Source of the DNA: a virus
DNA: 35,583 nucleotides
Reading direction: 5' to 3' (one strand)
IMG/VR virus record: IMGVR_UViG_3300031612_000029
Coordinates: 1 to 35,583 of that record
The translations under genes were made by a program, and so were the position numbers. How positions within the stretch are numbered: the stretch's first letter is position 1; every line of letters starts with the position of its first letter. The notes below the pieces were generated by a model. The model saw only the letters and a program-made list of their open reading frames with translations, made no database searches and was not told where the DNA came from. Below, in pieces: positions 28,701 to 34,970 of the stretch.

Positions 28701-31700
28701 TTTTTATTGGAAACTTAGCAGTTGAATATAATGAATTATTTTTTGCATCCTTGCGCTATGTACTTGCAGAGCAAAAAGGCGCAGATTGGTTATTTAAAAC
28801 AAGTTTCGTTAAGGCTAAACATAATCTTGGTCCATTATATCAAGATAGAACTTTTAATAATAATAACTTAGCAAACTATGAATCTTATATTAATGAAGCT
28901 AAACCATACAGTACAAACGTAAGAGAATTTGTTAGTAATTATACAAATACAGAACCAACAAATACTAGCGTAAGTGATTTTGATTTACCTCCAGTATACA
29001 GTAAAGAATCAAAGTCAATAGTAGCTAGTAAAGCACAAGTAATTGACGGCGGCATAGTAAGTACTCCTGCTAGCGGTGCAGTGTATCCAAGGAAACATTG
29101 GGTTGATAATAATGGATACCAAGTTAAGGAAATTAAAATTGCTAACGCTGGAACTGGTTACTTATTTCCACCAATAGTAAAAATAACTGGAACAACAGGT
29201 TCCGGAGCAACAGCTAAAGCATATTTAGGTTACGGTAAAATAACTAAAATTGAAGTTACTAATCCCGGAACTGGATATATTATTGCACCAGTAATTACTG
29301 TTGAAGGGTCGCAAAGTCCACAAGGAACTATTGCTAAAGCAACAGCAATTTTAGGCAATGGCGTAGTTAGAAGTCCTACTATTACTGCTAAATTTGACAG
29401 GGTATCAGGAAAAGTTTATTATGCACATTTATTAGAAAATGCTACGTTTACAGGTACTGGCGATAAAACAGTATTTGATTTAGAGTGGCCAATGGACTTA
29501 TCTAGCAATAAGGTTAATGTGCAAGTTGGTAAGGACTCTACAGTATTACTTGAGCAACTTAGAAGTGCGTATACATATAAAAACGTCGAAGATACAACAA
29601 AGGGGTATACAAGAAGCCAAGGTAGAATTGTATTTACAACACCACCAACAATTGGTCATGTAATAAAAATAGAATATTACAAACCGTTAAGTATGCTTAC
29701 TGCTGAAGACAGAATTAATTTTGCATATAATCCGTCAGCAAGTATGTACGGAAAAGATTTATCACAGTTAATGACTGGTATAGATTATGGCGGAGTACAA
29801 GTTAGGAGTTTCGACTTTGACAATCCTGAAGGATGGGATAGCAAAGGATGGTATACAGACAGCTGGGATACGTTTGATAATACATATGAAGACGAAGTAT
29901 TTGTTGCAGACGGATCTACTAATGCAGTACAGCTAACTAAGCCGTTAGCAAATAATATCATGTATAATTTTTATAAGAATGGTGTTCGAATAGATGATCC
30001 AAATTATGATGTAAGCACAGTAAATACTAATCCTACAGCAATTACAAATTCTATAATTGGAGACGGAACAACACAATTACTTGATTTAGAAGTAATGGGC
30101 GTAAACTTATTAGAAGGCGATATATTAATTGTTAGAAAAACAACTAGTGATGGCAGTATTTTACCAGATGCAGATAGCTATGATACAGCATTAACTGGCG
30201 GTGACTTGGCATATTCAACAGCTACAGGAATTAGAGCTGAAGATATTATTGTAGATGGTGACGGCTTTGTTACACCTACTACAAGCGGCGGCCCAGAAGA
30301 ATTAGTTCCAGGACAGGTACTTGATACATTAGACATCAAAGTGTTTACTAGAGATAGTGCAGGACAAGGAATAATACATAGTCAAAGTTATATTATGGAT
30401 AGTAGTACAACTTATTCATTAGGAGTTATTCCTCGTACATCGCCAGCAGTATTTGTAAAAGTAAATAATGTTATCTTAGCCGATAGCTTGTATACTATAG
30501 ATTGGTCCAATAACACTGTAACACTAAATGCAGCAACTCCGGGAGCAGAGTTAAACATTATTGCTATGGCCCAAGGCACACAAAAAGTATTAGACTTTGG
30601 TACTGGACAATCAGTTGCTGGACAGTCGTCTTACTTAACTACTGTTGATTGGCAAGCTGGTGTTAGTGTTTTTGTAAGTGTTAACGGTGTTAAAACTGAC
30701 GTAGAAATATTTAATAGCGATGACAGCGGAGCACCAATTGCTAAAGTTGGTATTAGATTTAACGAACCAATAGCAGTATCCGGCAAAACAATACACTATA
30801 CTGTGTTTAGTGATAGTACAACAGTTAACTATAGTCAAGTTAGTAAAGACACATTTACAGCAGATGGAACTACTAGACTTTATACATTATCAAGCACTCC
30901 ATTTTATGCATTGCCAAATGAGCATAATATTATTGTTAAGGTTGCTAATAAAATTCTAAATCCTGGTTATAATATTGAATATACTATTCCAGCAGATAAT
31001 AATAGAGAATACAAACTTGAAACTTTCCAGCAACAAGTTGGTGCTAACGCAGCGGCAGACATTAAAGTATTTGTTGCTGGAGTAGAAAAGTTTACTCCAA
31101 ATGATTGGCGCTTTGATATTGCAAATAGCCAAATTGTGTTATCAGATGAATCAGGTAAACCTGCAGATAAAGTACAAATTTTTGCAATTACTGACGGTGA
31201 GTATAGAATAACAGGAAGAAATATTACACTTGATATTGCTCCAGATGCAAATCAAACAGTAGAAGTATTCCAGTTTTCAAATCACGATCTACTTGGTATG
31301 CAACGAATTAATTATGATGTTGTAGAACGAACACTATTAGTTGATAGTGATGTACAACAAGTAACATATAATAGATTAACTGTTGGCGAAATACCATTAA
31401 GAAGTAAAGCAGTAGATGCACAGTATGTTTGGGTAAGTGTTAACGGAGAATTACTAACACCAAGTATTGATTATTCAGTTACTGATGATCAAATGAAAGT
31501 ACAATTAGCAAGAACACCTGCAAAGAATGATGTTATTGATGTTATACATTTTTCAGAAAAGGTAAGTACAGCAAAGTTTGCTTATAGACAGTTTAAAGAT
31601 ATGTTAAATAGAACACACTTTAAGAGGTTAGATAAAGTAGCTACTACATTGCGTGAACCATTAGATAGTTACGATTTACGCATTGAAGTTGTTGATGGAA

Positions 31701-32278
31701 GTTTGCTAGCTGAACCTAGTAAAGGACAAAACTTGCCAGGTATTATTTACATTGGTAGTGAGCGTGTTGAATACTTTGTTAAAGATGGTAACACGCTAAA
31801 ACAGTTACGTAGAGGCACATTGGGAACTGGAGTAAGAAGTTCATATCCAGTAGCTCAAAAAGTATTTGATCAAAACATTGGGTTAACAGTTCCTTATAAA
31901 GACATGACACAGTCACAAAGCTTTGTAGGTAACGGTACAGTATCAACATTTACACTAAGTTTTGATGCAGGATTCAACGGACAAAATGAATTAGATGTAT
32001 TTGTTGCAGGTAAGCGTTTAAGGAAGACAACATTACAACAATTTGACCCTCAGACTGCATTAGATAGTCCAGAAGGAGATATTAAGCTACCAAGAGAGTT
32101 TGAATTTGATGCAGAAACAAACTCAATAACCGTAGCGGAAATACCATTAAACAAGACTAAAATTACAGTAATAAGAAAAACTGGACAAACCTGGACAAAT
32201 ACCGGGGAAACATTAGGAGAAGCTGAAAATTCGATAGCACGATTCTTAAGAGCAGGAACTTCGGCGCTACCAGAATAA
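16793..32278 (+). CDS. Giant multidomain virion structural protein (5161 residues), baseplate/fibre-associated
   Basis: A single uninterrupted 15.5-kb frame. Order: conserved N-terminus of the large marine T4-like structural proteins (1-163: LPKFFRTEANRKFLQGTLDQ, GWNPNIDWDKFVNFREYYWL); cupredoxin-like domain (184-325); a Trp-rich conserved part near 1260-1310 (TPWEMLGFTMKPTWWDTTYG); chitin-binding-like modules near 1837, 2352, 2964 and 3018; FG-GAP-like repeats between about 2260 and 3350; GxGY repeats near 3740-3800 and 4110-4180; a beta-sandwich array from about 4215 to the end. It follows gp6 with a TAATG overlap, the place of gp7 in T4 (1032 residues), so the N-terminus may serve as a wedge arm and the rest as a peripheral or host-contact structure. 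That role is inference. There is no signal peptide or membrane segment. No gp7, gp8 or gp10 is recognisable elsewhere in the window. Confidence 0.9.
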   Translation: MAYNDYQNESPLPVGGKEVKKLSIDFLPKFFRTEANRKFLQGTLDQLIQPGVAEKLSGYIGRETAKAYSPKDNYIGDFSDNRANYQLEPAAVIKDDLDNVTFYKDYNDYINQLGAFGSNNKDHSRLNNQDTYGWNPNIDWDKFVNFREYYWLPDGPTTVAVRGQSKEVTSTYTVTLEDQGDNKAYVFNDGLTRNPTIKLYKGQTYRFEIDTPGHPIAFSISKTFTPGSAVITAGSAGLRADGQFDGALYGTTYDQGEYVVLPSSGSLTFDADDNVSTLYPTGITKYGKEGEIISVVYVEAGTIEFTIPPNAPDRLHYISKNSVDTSGLIKIYNIEENSAINITDEIIGKKSYTSANGVKLSNGMKLEFQGQVTPATYDNSRWYVEGVGDKIKLIKESSLIIPAAYAADKLIPFDTDRFDALPFADAKAYAATKDYITVNRASNDRNAWSRYNCWYHKDIILASEKYNNLATNLDEGTRAKRPIVEFEAGLKLNNFGVYAKEDVDLVDVFTKDVFSTVEGATGYNIDSINIADGMRILFTADTDVLVTGRIYKVKFITVNSIRQISLLPTTDAAPQNLETVLVTQGTKYAGTSFHYTESAWAQSQQKTKTNQHPLFEVFDANSNSFSDTSYYGSTTFAGSKVFSYKQGTGTNDTELGFPLSYRSITNSGDIVFNFNLLNDKFTYQTDTDIFSQKTDTGYLKKYKSLTSFNYVNGFSSIPTKSRQMVIRQYDVTKTLVNNFEVDVYKKPGNLNDLTVYVYVDNGLKLNLVDYEIDRTNGFAKVRFLKNLTAGQVVKIKTHSPSAKRTKTGYYEFPYNLERNPLNEDVTEFTLGEVIDHVDTMIEDIQEFTGVFPGRGSLRDAGETDHYGKRFVKHSGPINIPLYHITNKDFNIVKALKYSKVQYSSFKRSFLEQAESLGYDGPVKQHVDKILFELNKEKLKSQPFYFSDMLAYGDANRIEYTVLDSKTTTYPITAAFNLTSLTAKSIVVYLNATQLTHGKDYTFNTDGYIVVTATKVEGDLLEVYEYETTDGSFISPTPTKLGLYPKYYPELTIDDSYLSVPTTVTGPFKVYGVDQQTTASHKGKVGWHYPLYTSQAAAIAADSDSSNDTGTAMMHVFEGSSQVFYMPTTNTNHASTDDASIDEFPIGIPMIRGHDGSYIKAYKDYRDELILDLEKRIFNNIKVEYSTNKLDIQDFIGGEYRTSEFTKAEVDNTLVSDFTQWLRYVDNDYTKNDFYDINNTFSFNYSTANTPKGNSHPGYWRGAYLHAYGTDRPNATPWEMLGFTMKPTWWDTTYGVAPYSGDNLVLWRDLEEGRIKVPGVAEVVNPKYARPGLTGHIPVDSQGRLKSPQQSSYARGFSARNGVNAFKFGDVAPVENAWRRSSEFPFAVILAYLLNKPAKVMGLGFDVSRTKQNLVKQWVQGETNKPIQLSTVKLPNTYKDETRVLTCGLVNYIYNLVASDVLTVYTDYKNNLANLKNQLGFKVGGFTDNTKFNLILDSRSPTKTVDRDGIFVPQESFKVFTNTSSPLEMVTYSGITIEKAANGFIARGYNNVNPNFEYYKPLPGSSKINVSVGGISEDSSEFRENTFYAKGTIVKIDNSFFRLTKDSTSGETVDTLTDLAKLPSLPITGGKTAEFKKDFDRTELFKLQYGTRLTTTQEVVDFILGYNDRQAEIGFSFNSVNLDFEIVENWEDSCRELLFWTTQGWAAGTIITLSPGASKVNFTRPYAVVDNLYDKFYDYSLFKSDGQPLKAEINSLVRDGNSFGIETVNTDDGLFHITLPLVQKEHVVLLENKTSFSDIIYEPKSGYRQERIKVSGYRTDEWDGGLNLPGFLYDDAKITNWSQWKDYKIGELVKYKQFYYVANNNVSGSKDFKSSLWYQLSKKPEAELTANLDYKINQFADYYDLDSDGFDSEKQRMAQHLIGYQKRQYLANIINDDVSQFKFYRGFIADKGTMNSLTKLFESLGDGTTPALSFYEEWAIQTGRFGATDNIKQVGFNLKEDLMTENPQVFELAKTVPSTNYDKIYYIQQHEVYDKESDYNHKPFATTSVASQDEYIKTGGYVDINDAAFVAGSINELADGNVNAVSLGDYIWITNTGKVGADRWNVLQLVSANVNAIGAVRRTDSISNDGMGLVTLTLDQWASVPGDGISPKFTENDIIGVLGADQFNLTGIYAVNKDGLNLDTVTIKANINNNVEDFTDQKYAVVKLRQVRVGSLDNLNAARYEILEKQRVWLDDLDNDWAVIENKPVYSTKEVIYNPSEFDSTSQQFSKSVAITSDNNNVFVSAPGDANGKVHYYRRTNESNNLAIDSTIELSATDDLLSPSSGRFGESISVSPDGEYLAVGMPQATGVKTKFKGAFNGVTTYTKGDTIKFRESLWKANREILPEISSQSFTTFDTYVNIAAAADADSTTLQLLVSGDPGLANNVTDHILIRAPKDMYLGTTPGDTVNLYWNTRSYAYPTLDSYLPFGGAISEITTEFITGTHTIQHKVDHVLFVSTFVTLPQINQTVTTSTGSATVCYVGTKADSAVIYLKDTNGIFSVSDELYIDNDVFVGFYTEASTYNTSTAVDGFWFITTGFQYSNDGTYYDTGRGLVYADVRLSSSVRVLNTYSNIQKAVGYIGAYVKNKNRASYITQLSYRGDPGGTEADQLSNQWIVRGEKDFTDTLAVGDTTEFRVYNLDNRQTDVVTSGFTYDILNKEQTIVDLWDGYIDFTYDEFDFAGNVFEPVIGDIISDVQIPNDGQGGLAITTQTSSTAEVAFYRRNFNSVRVYVKSITGEWAKLNNIGKYSIRRNINTVARGDADVARVMGTVADVENDIVVGTSTVGKLIVFNNSSQFNIVSNPEIIDEEYWFFNENTEQGISRVANPPYSLNKDYTQVFNIEANALGSVGPVSEGAVAIYRRKPGGVYDRQYVFVSEHRESNRGFGKKVKLVQKDNYYTLAVSSEGLGTRKDPGSIEFFRHGTKPTTKFKGSYQLTIYAIGDIVIYLDDYYECTKATATTTAITDTIFWNKISWRNSKDRSYRGIWDNSYRYEKDVIVEYNDALYKAKTNIAAGAVWASSSWEAVNSNIDYIGMLPNRTSKTFYSGESAFDPIQNIQQFSKDFDLSDNGDVLITTSEQIKTDSTRDIAVVVYREVDDKFQFSQLITEATTTDGYADKISLHPDGTRFAISAPLVDTTKINQGVVYVYTQDTAGVFGTVTNAALGITTPTQTLLPPQNEESERFGYNLNFGKENLAISSLNGDQRIATKFDTYEKTLTDSYVLDVTSTKKIVATTFDKEFTSFKNIKIDKGVIYLYETLSSRVLQSETFTYPLVQTNFGEYIYTMGNHIYVGMPQQYNDTYRGGLVDFRKNANAGENAWKVIRNSVPPADTSKILGAFLYNKKENKIITYIDFIDPVQGKIAGIVEQELDFKSGWDPAFYNTGQLVDDDVDPNRHWAEQYVGKTWWNIEAARFRHAYQGSSNYQKNSWNVQASGSVINIYEWVESPVLPETWDGLADTSGGLLRGISGVSLHGNTKYTTRLMYDDIGKTFKQLYYFWVENKSSIPSNKNRKLSIKQMSRLIGNPKDQKYRYLALTGSDRFMLVNCNDLISNDDVVLNIKYTTTSVRQQKQNTHSQYQIMSKGLETSKPNSDIERKWFDSLIGFDSNNRPVPDNSIPAKGRYGVQNRPRQSMFVNREEALKQFIERVNVVCKANLLTDEYNISALSKKEPLPTLLSGEYDHKVSTYAEISLISTSKVTPAILTPVVQNGKITSVTITNPGRGYKVPPKVSLVGKGQNAEITLTVDTLGKVTSVTVQNQGSGYGDDTLISVRRFTILVEADSTVFNKWALYSWNNTDSKWFRRSIQDYDVTQFWGYTDWYADGYNQFTEINDIIAGSYLLSSLDNVIGEVVKISSIGTGGWLLLEKIANEDTEDYTINYKTIARQNGTVQFNDKIYDYSKNTVGFDNRSFDSFFYDNTPATELTIIINAIKNNIFIGNLAVEYNELFFASLRYVLAEQKGADWLFKTSFVKAKHNLGPLYQDRTFNNNNLANYESYINEAKPYSTNVREFVSNYTNTEPTNTSVSDFDLPPVYSKESKSIVASKAQVIDGGIVSTPASGAVYPRKHWVDNNGYQVKEIKIANAGTGYLFPPIVKITGTTGSGATAKAYLGYGKITKIEVTNPGTGYIIAPVITVEGSQSPQGTIAKATAILGNGVVRSPTITAKFDRVSGKVYYAHLLENATFTGTGDKTVFDLEWPMDLSSNKVNVQVGKDSTVLLEQLRSAYTYKNVEDTTKGYTRSQGRIVFTTPPTIGHVIKIEYYKPLSMLTAEDRINFAYNPSASMYGKDLSQLMTGIDYGGVQVRSFDFDNPEGWDSKGWYTDSWDTFDNTYEDEVFVADGSTNAVQLTKPLANNIMYNFYKNGVRIDDPNYDVSTVNTNPTAITNSIIGDGTTQLLDLEVMGVNLLEGDILIVRKTTSDGSILPDADSYDTALTGGDLAYSTATGIRAEDIIVDGDGFVTPTTSGGPEELVPGQVLDTLDIKVFTRDSAGQGIIHSQSYIMDSSTTYSLGVIPRTSPAVFVKVNNVILADSLYTIDWSNNTVTLNAATPGAELNIIAMAQGTQKVLDFGTGQSVAGQSSYLTTVDWQAGVSVFVSVNGVKTDVEIFNSDDSGAPIAKVGIRFNEPIAVSGKTIHYTVFSDSTTVNYSQVSKDTFTADGTTRLYTLSSTPFYALPNEHNIIVKVANKILNPGYNIEYTIPADNNREYKLETFQQQVGANAAADIKVFVAGVEKFTPNDWRFDIANSQIVLSDESGKPADKVQIFAITDGEYRITGRNITLDIAPDANQTVEVFQFSNHDLLGMQRINYDVVERTLLVDSDVQQVTYNRLTVGEIPLRSKAVDAQYVWVSVNGELLTPSIDYSVTDDQMKVQLARTPAKNDVIDVIHFSEKVSTAKFAYRQFKDMLNRTHFKRLDKVATTLREPLDSYDLRIEVVDGSLLAEPSKGQNLPGIIYIGSERVEYFVKDGNTLKQLRRGTLGTGVRSSYPVAQKVFDQNIGLTVPYKDMTQSQSFVGNGTVSTFTLSFDAGFNGQNELDVFVAGKRLRKTTLQQFDPQTALDSPEGDIKLPREFEFDAETNSITVAEIPLNKTKITVIRKTGQTWTNTGETLGEAENSIARFLRAGTSALPE
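28018..28209 (+). repeat. First pair of GxGY repeats in the giant protein
   Basis: Two successive units: KITSVTITNPGRGYKVPPKV followed by SLVGKG, then KVTSVTVQNQGSGYGDDTLI. Each has the form I-x-x-V-x-V/I-x-N-x-G-x-G-Y. A second pair occurs about 1.1 kb downstream. Confidence 0.8.
29122..29313 (+). repeat. Second pair of GxGY repeats in the giant protein
   Basis: Two units: VKEIKIANAGTGYLFPPIVK with ITG, then KITKIEVTNPGTGYIIAPVI with TVEG. They match the pair near 28.0 kb at the same key positions. Such short beta units recur in phage fibre and adhesin proteins. Confidence 0.8.
29440..32190 (+). repeat. Array of about seven beta-sandwich repeats at the C-terminus of the giant protein
   Basis: Degenerate units share a plan: F/Y-x-G/A-D/N-G-T-x-x-F/Y-x-L, then V-x-V-x-V-N/A-G, a Y-x-I/V strand and a final I-x-I strand. 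Examples begin FTGTGDKTVFDLEWP (29.45 kb), FVADGSTNAVQLTKP (29.90 kb), FTADGTTRLYTLSSTP (30.85 kb) and FVGNGTVSTFTLSF (31.92 kb). Two further copies may lie near 19.05 and 19.72 kb. Confidence 0.65.
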
Positions 32279-32281
32279 ATA
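32274..32281 (+). promoter_or_regulatory. T4-type late promoter overlapping the giant gene stop
   Basis: AATAAATA matches TATAAATA at seven of eight positions. It overlaps the TAA of the giant gene and lies 17 bases before the ATG at 32298. It would give the downstream structural and fibre genes transcripts independent of the 15-kb giant gene. Confidence 0.55.
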
Positions 32282-32297
32282 CAGTATAGGAAATAAC

Positions 32298-32900
32298 ATG
32301 AGTGATAATATGCAAGATACAAACGGAGTACTAGTTCAAGGACATATCAAGATTTTTGATCCTGAATCAAATGATATCTATGTCGAAAAACGAAATGCAA
32401 TTCATTATGAAAATATGAGTATTGCACTAGCAGACAGTCTTAGTAATGCTGGCGCAGGGTTTATTTATGAAATGAGTTTTGGCAACGGTGGTACATCAGT
32501 TGATCCAACAGGCATTATTACATATCTTACACCTAATAGCACAGGCACAAATGCTACATTGTATAATCAAACTTATACAAAAGTAGTTGACGAAAGAAGT
32601 GTTAACAACACTGATAGTGCAAGAAATAAAACAGAAACACGGCACGTAAGCGGAACTAACTATACTGATATAGTTGTTTCTTGTTTATTAGATTACGGCG
32701 AACCAAGTGGTCAGCAAGCATTTGATAATGCAACTGATGCAGACAGTGCGTATGTATTTGATGAATTAGGATTACGAAGCTATAGTGCTAGCGGCACTGG
32801 CCGGCTTATTACACATGTAATTTTCCATCCAGTACAAAAATCATTGAATAGATTAATACAAATTGATTATACTGTTCGTGTACAAAGTTTAGCGGGTTAA
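32298..32900 (+). CDS. Small virion structural protein of the baseplate/fibre cluster
   Basis: A 200-residue, beta-rich protein. The N-terminus VLVQGHIKIFDPESNDIYVE is followed by KRNAIHYENMSIALADSLSN, IYEMSFGNGGTSVDPTG and, near the end, RLITHVIFHPVQKSLNRLIQ with IDYTVRVQ. I recall comparable proteins next to fibre genes in marine T4-like phages, annotated only as structural, so the role in fibre attachment is inference. AGGAAAT precedes the ATG, and a late-promoter-like box overlaps the end of the giant gene just upstream. Nine bases separate its stop from the next start. Confidence 0.75.
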   Translation: MSDNMQDTNGVLVQGHIKIFDPESNDIYVEKRNAIHYENMSIALADSLSNAGAGFIYEMSFGNGGTSVDPTGIITYLTPNSTGTNATLYNQTYTKVVDERSVNNTDSARNKTETRHVSGTNYTDIVVSCLLDYGEPSGQQAFDNATDADSAYVFDELGLRSYSASGTGRLITHVIFHPVQKSLNRLIQIDYTVRVQSLAG

Positions 32901-32909
32901 GGGGATAAT

Positions 32910-34970
32910 ATGTCATATGCAATTAGTTATACAGACTCCGTAAACAAAGGAACTATTACGCTATCTGATAATACTCTTAATTCAGAAACAAGTTTAAGCT
33001 TACCAGGTAGATTTACAACCGCATACGGTCAAGCAATTAGTGAAAATTTCTTACACTTACTAGAAAATTTTGCAAGCAGCACAGCACCTCAGCGTCCTGT
33101 AGAAGGACAGTTATGGTACGATACTGCAACTGGAGTTGACCAACTTAAACTTTATGACGGAACTGTTTGGCAAGCGGCAGCTGGTCTTAAAAAAGCAAGT
33201 TCTGAGCCAGCAGTTGCAAATAGTAGCGCAGGCGACTTATGGGTTAATACAGGTAGTCAGCAGTTATATTTGTTTACAGGATCTACATGGGTATTAGTTG
33301 GACCAGAATTTACAGATGGTTTGTTAACTGGAACAAAATCAGATGTGCTAGTTGGCACAGATAATTTAAGTTATAGTGTACTTTCAGTTAAAGTTAAAGA
33401 TAAAACAGCTTTTATTATTAGTGATAGAGAATTTATTCCAAAAACTGCTATTGCAGGATTTACAACAGGTATTAAAGCAGGTATGAATGTTAGTTCATCT
33501 GCGCTATTTGGAACAGAGCTTTTAAAATATTACGGAACATCAGAAAAAGCAGACGCACTAGTTATTGGATCAAAAGTAGTTCCAGCAGCAAACTTTGTTA
33601 GAACTGATGAAACTTCAATATCTAACTTTGATTTAAAACTTAAAAATAATGACGGATTAATAATTGGTACTGGCGGACAACTTGCTCTTCAAGTAGATGG
33701 AGAACAGGGTGTTATTCAGCATAACACTAGTGGATCTAATATTGATTTTAGATTACGTAACGGCGCAACTACACCTACAGTAATGCGTGTTGATGCAAGT
33801 GGTAAAATAGGAGTTAATAATAGTGCTCCTGAGCAAGAACTAGACGTATCAGGTAATTTAAAAGTTTCTCCCAGAACAGGTGTTGCAGGGTCTGGGTATA
33901 TAGACGTAACAAGTACAATTGATAGTACTAGTATTAGTACAGGATCAATTAAAACTACTGGCGGTGCAGGCATTGCACTTAATGCATATGTTGGCGGGAA
34001 TGTTGATGTAGCAGGCAATTTAATTACAACAGACGTTGCGCCTGACACAGCTTCTACACGTAATATTGGCACATTAGTAAACAAATACGATGGAATTTAT
34101 GCTAATACATTCTACGGAAACATTCAAGGTAACGTTAGTGGAACAGTTAGCGGTAGAGCAGGATCTGCAGATAAATTAGCAAGTGCTACAACGTTTGCAG
34201 TATCAGGAGATGTTGAAGCTGCAAGTTTTGAATTTGATGGCCAAACAGGCGGCAGTACAAAGACATTTTCAATGTCAATTGCAAACACATTTATATCTAA
34301 CAAAAATGTTACCTATGTTGCTGAAAACTCCGACGAAGTATTATTAAACAGACCCACTGGTTCAACTGGTGTGTTTAGAATTACAAAAGCTAATTTATTA
34401 AAATCAGTACCGTTAACACCAATTGGTACAATGTCTATGTTTGGTGGATCAACTGCTCCACTAGGATGGTTATTTTGTGACGGAACTGAGATACGTAAGT
34501 CGGACTATAATGATTTATGGTTACAAATTGGCTTTAATTTTAAAGACTCTTCACTTATTAGCGATAGCGGCGTTAACTTTTTTGCTTTACCTGACATGAG
34601 AGGAAGATTTGCACTAGGTTTAGACGCAATGGGCGGATCAAGTGCTAACAGAGTTACAGATGTTGCTGCTGATAGTATTGGTGGCACAGGTGGTACACAA
34701 AATACTGCACTTCAACTAGCAAACTTACCAGAACACGAACATGATATGGAAGGTGATAGCGGAACACAGTATTATGCAACTAGAGTTGGAACAGGTCAGC
34801 CTACAGATACAGGAGCAATCCAACTTTCAATTACTTCGGGTACACAAGGTACACATGGTTTAGCTTCAAGTGGTGGTATTAAAACTACATCATCACTAGG
34901 AACTCCAATGAATACAATTGATCCTTACTTGGCTATTAACTATATTATGTATACTGGAGTTACAACATGA
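32910..34970 (+). CDS. Tail fibre protein with C-terminal phage collar domain
   Basis: A 686-residue protein. Residues ~1-165 form an N-terminal module (ISENFLHLLENFASSTAP, GQLWYDTATG, LKLYDGTVW, AGDLWVNTGSQQLYLF, VLVGPEFTDG) that probably docks the fibre. The middle (about 250-500) has typical fibre shaft elements such as MRVDASGKIGVNN and LDVSGNLKV. From about 503 comes the tail-collar domain: PIGTMSMFGGSTAPLGWLFC, FALPDMRGRFALGLDAMGG, LANLPEHEHDM and the ending IDPYLAINYIMYTG. Collar domains are trimeric fibre ends, often with metal-binding His residues (here HEHD). AAGGGG lies five bases before the ATG. The stop overlaps the next start (ATGA), and the next gene is a paralogue of this N-terminal module. 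Confidence 0.9.
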   Translation: MSYAISYTDSVNKGTITLSDNTLNSETSLSLPGRFTTAYGQAISENFLHLLENFASSTAPQRPVEGQLWYDTATGVDQLKLYDGTVWQAAAGLKKASSEPAVANSSAGDLWVNTGSQQLYLFTGSTWVLVGPEFTDGLLTGTKSDVLVGTDNLSYSVLSVKVKDKTAFIISDREFIPKTAIAGFTTGIKAGMNVSSSALFGTELLKYYGTSEKADALVIGSKVVPAANFVRTDETSISNFDLKLKNNDGLIIGTGGQLALQVDGEQGVIQHNTSGSNIDFRLRNGATTPTVMRVDASGKIGVNNSAPEQELDVSGNLKVSPRTGVAGSGYIDVTSTIDSTSISTGSIKTTGGAGIALNAYVGGNVDVAGNLITTDVAPDTASTRNIGTLVNKYDGIYANTFYGNIQGNVSGTVSGRAGSADKLASATTFAVSGDVEAASFEFDGQTGGSTKTFSMSIANTFISNKNVTYVAENSDEVLLNRPTGSTGVFRITKANLLKSVPLTPIGTMSMFGGSTAPLGWLFCDGTEIRKSDYNDLWLQIGFNFKDSSLISDSGVNFFALPDMRGRFALGLDAMGGSSANRVTDVAADSIGGTGGTQNTALQLANLPEHEHDMEGDSGTQYYATRVGTGQPTDTGAIQLSITSGTQGTHGLASSGGIKTTSSLGTPMNTIDPYLAINYIMYTGVTT

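Noticed and set aside
16793-32278. Idea that the giant frame is an artefact of merged genes
   Set aside because: The frame has no stops over 15.5 kb, composition is even, and no internal ribosome site with a new conserved N-terminus stood out at the domain borders.
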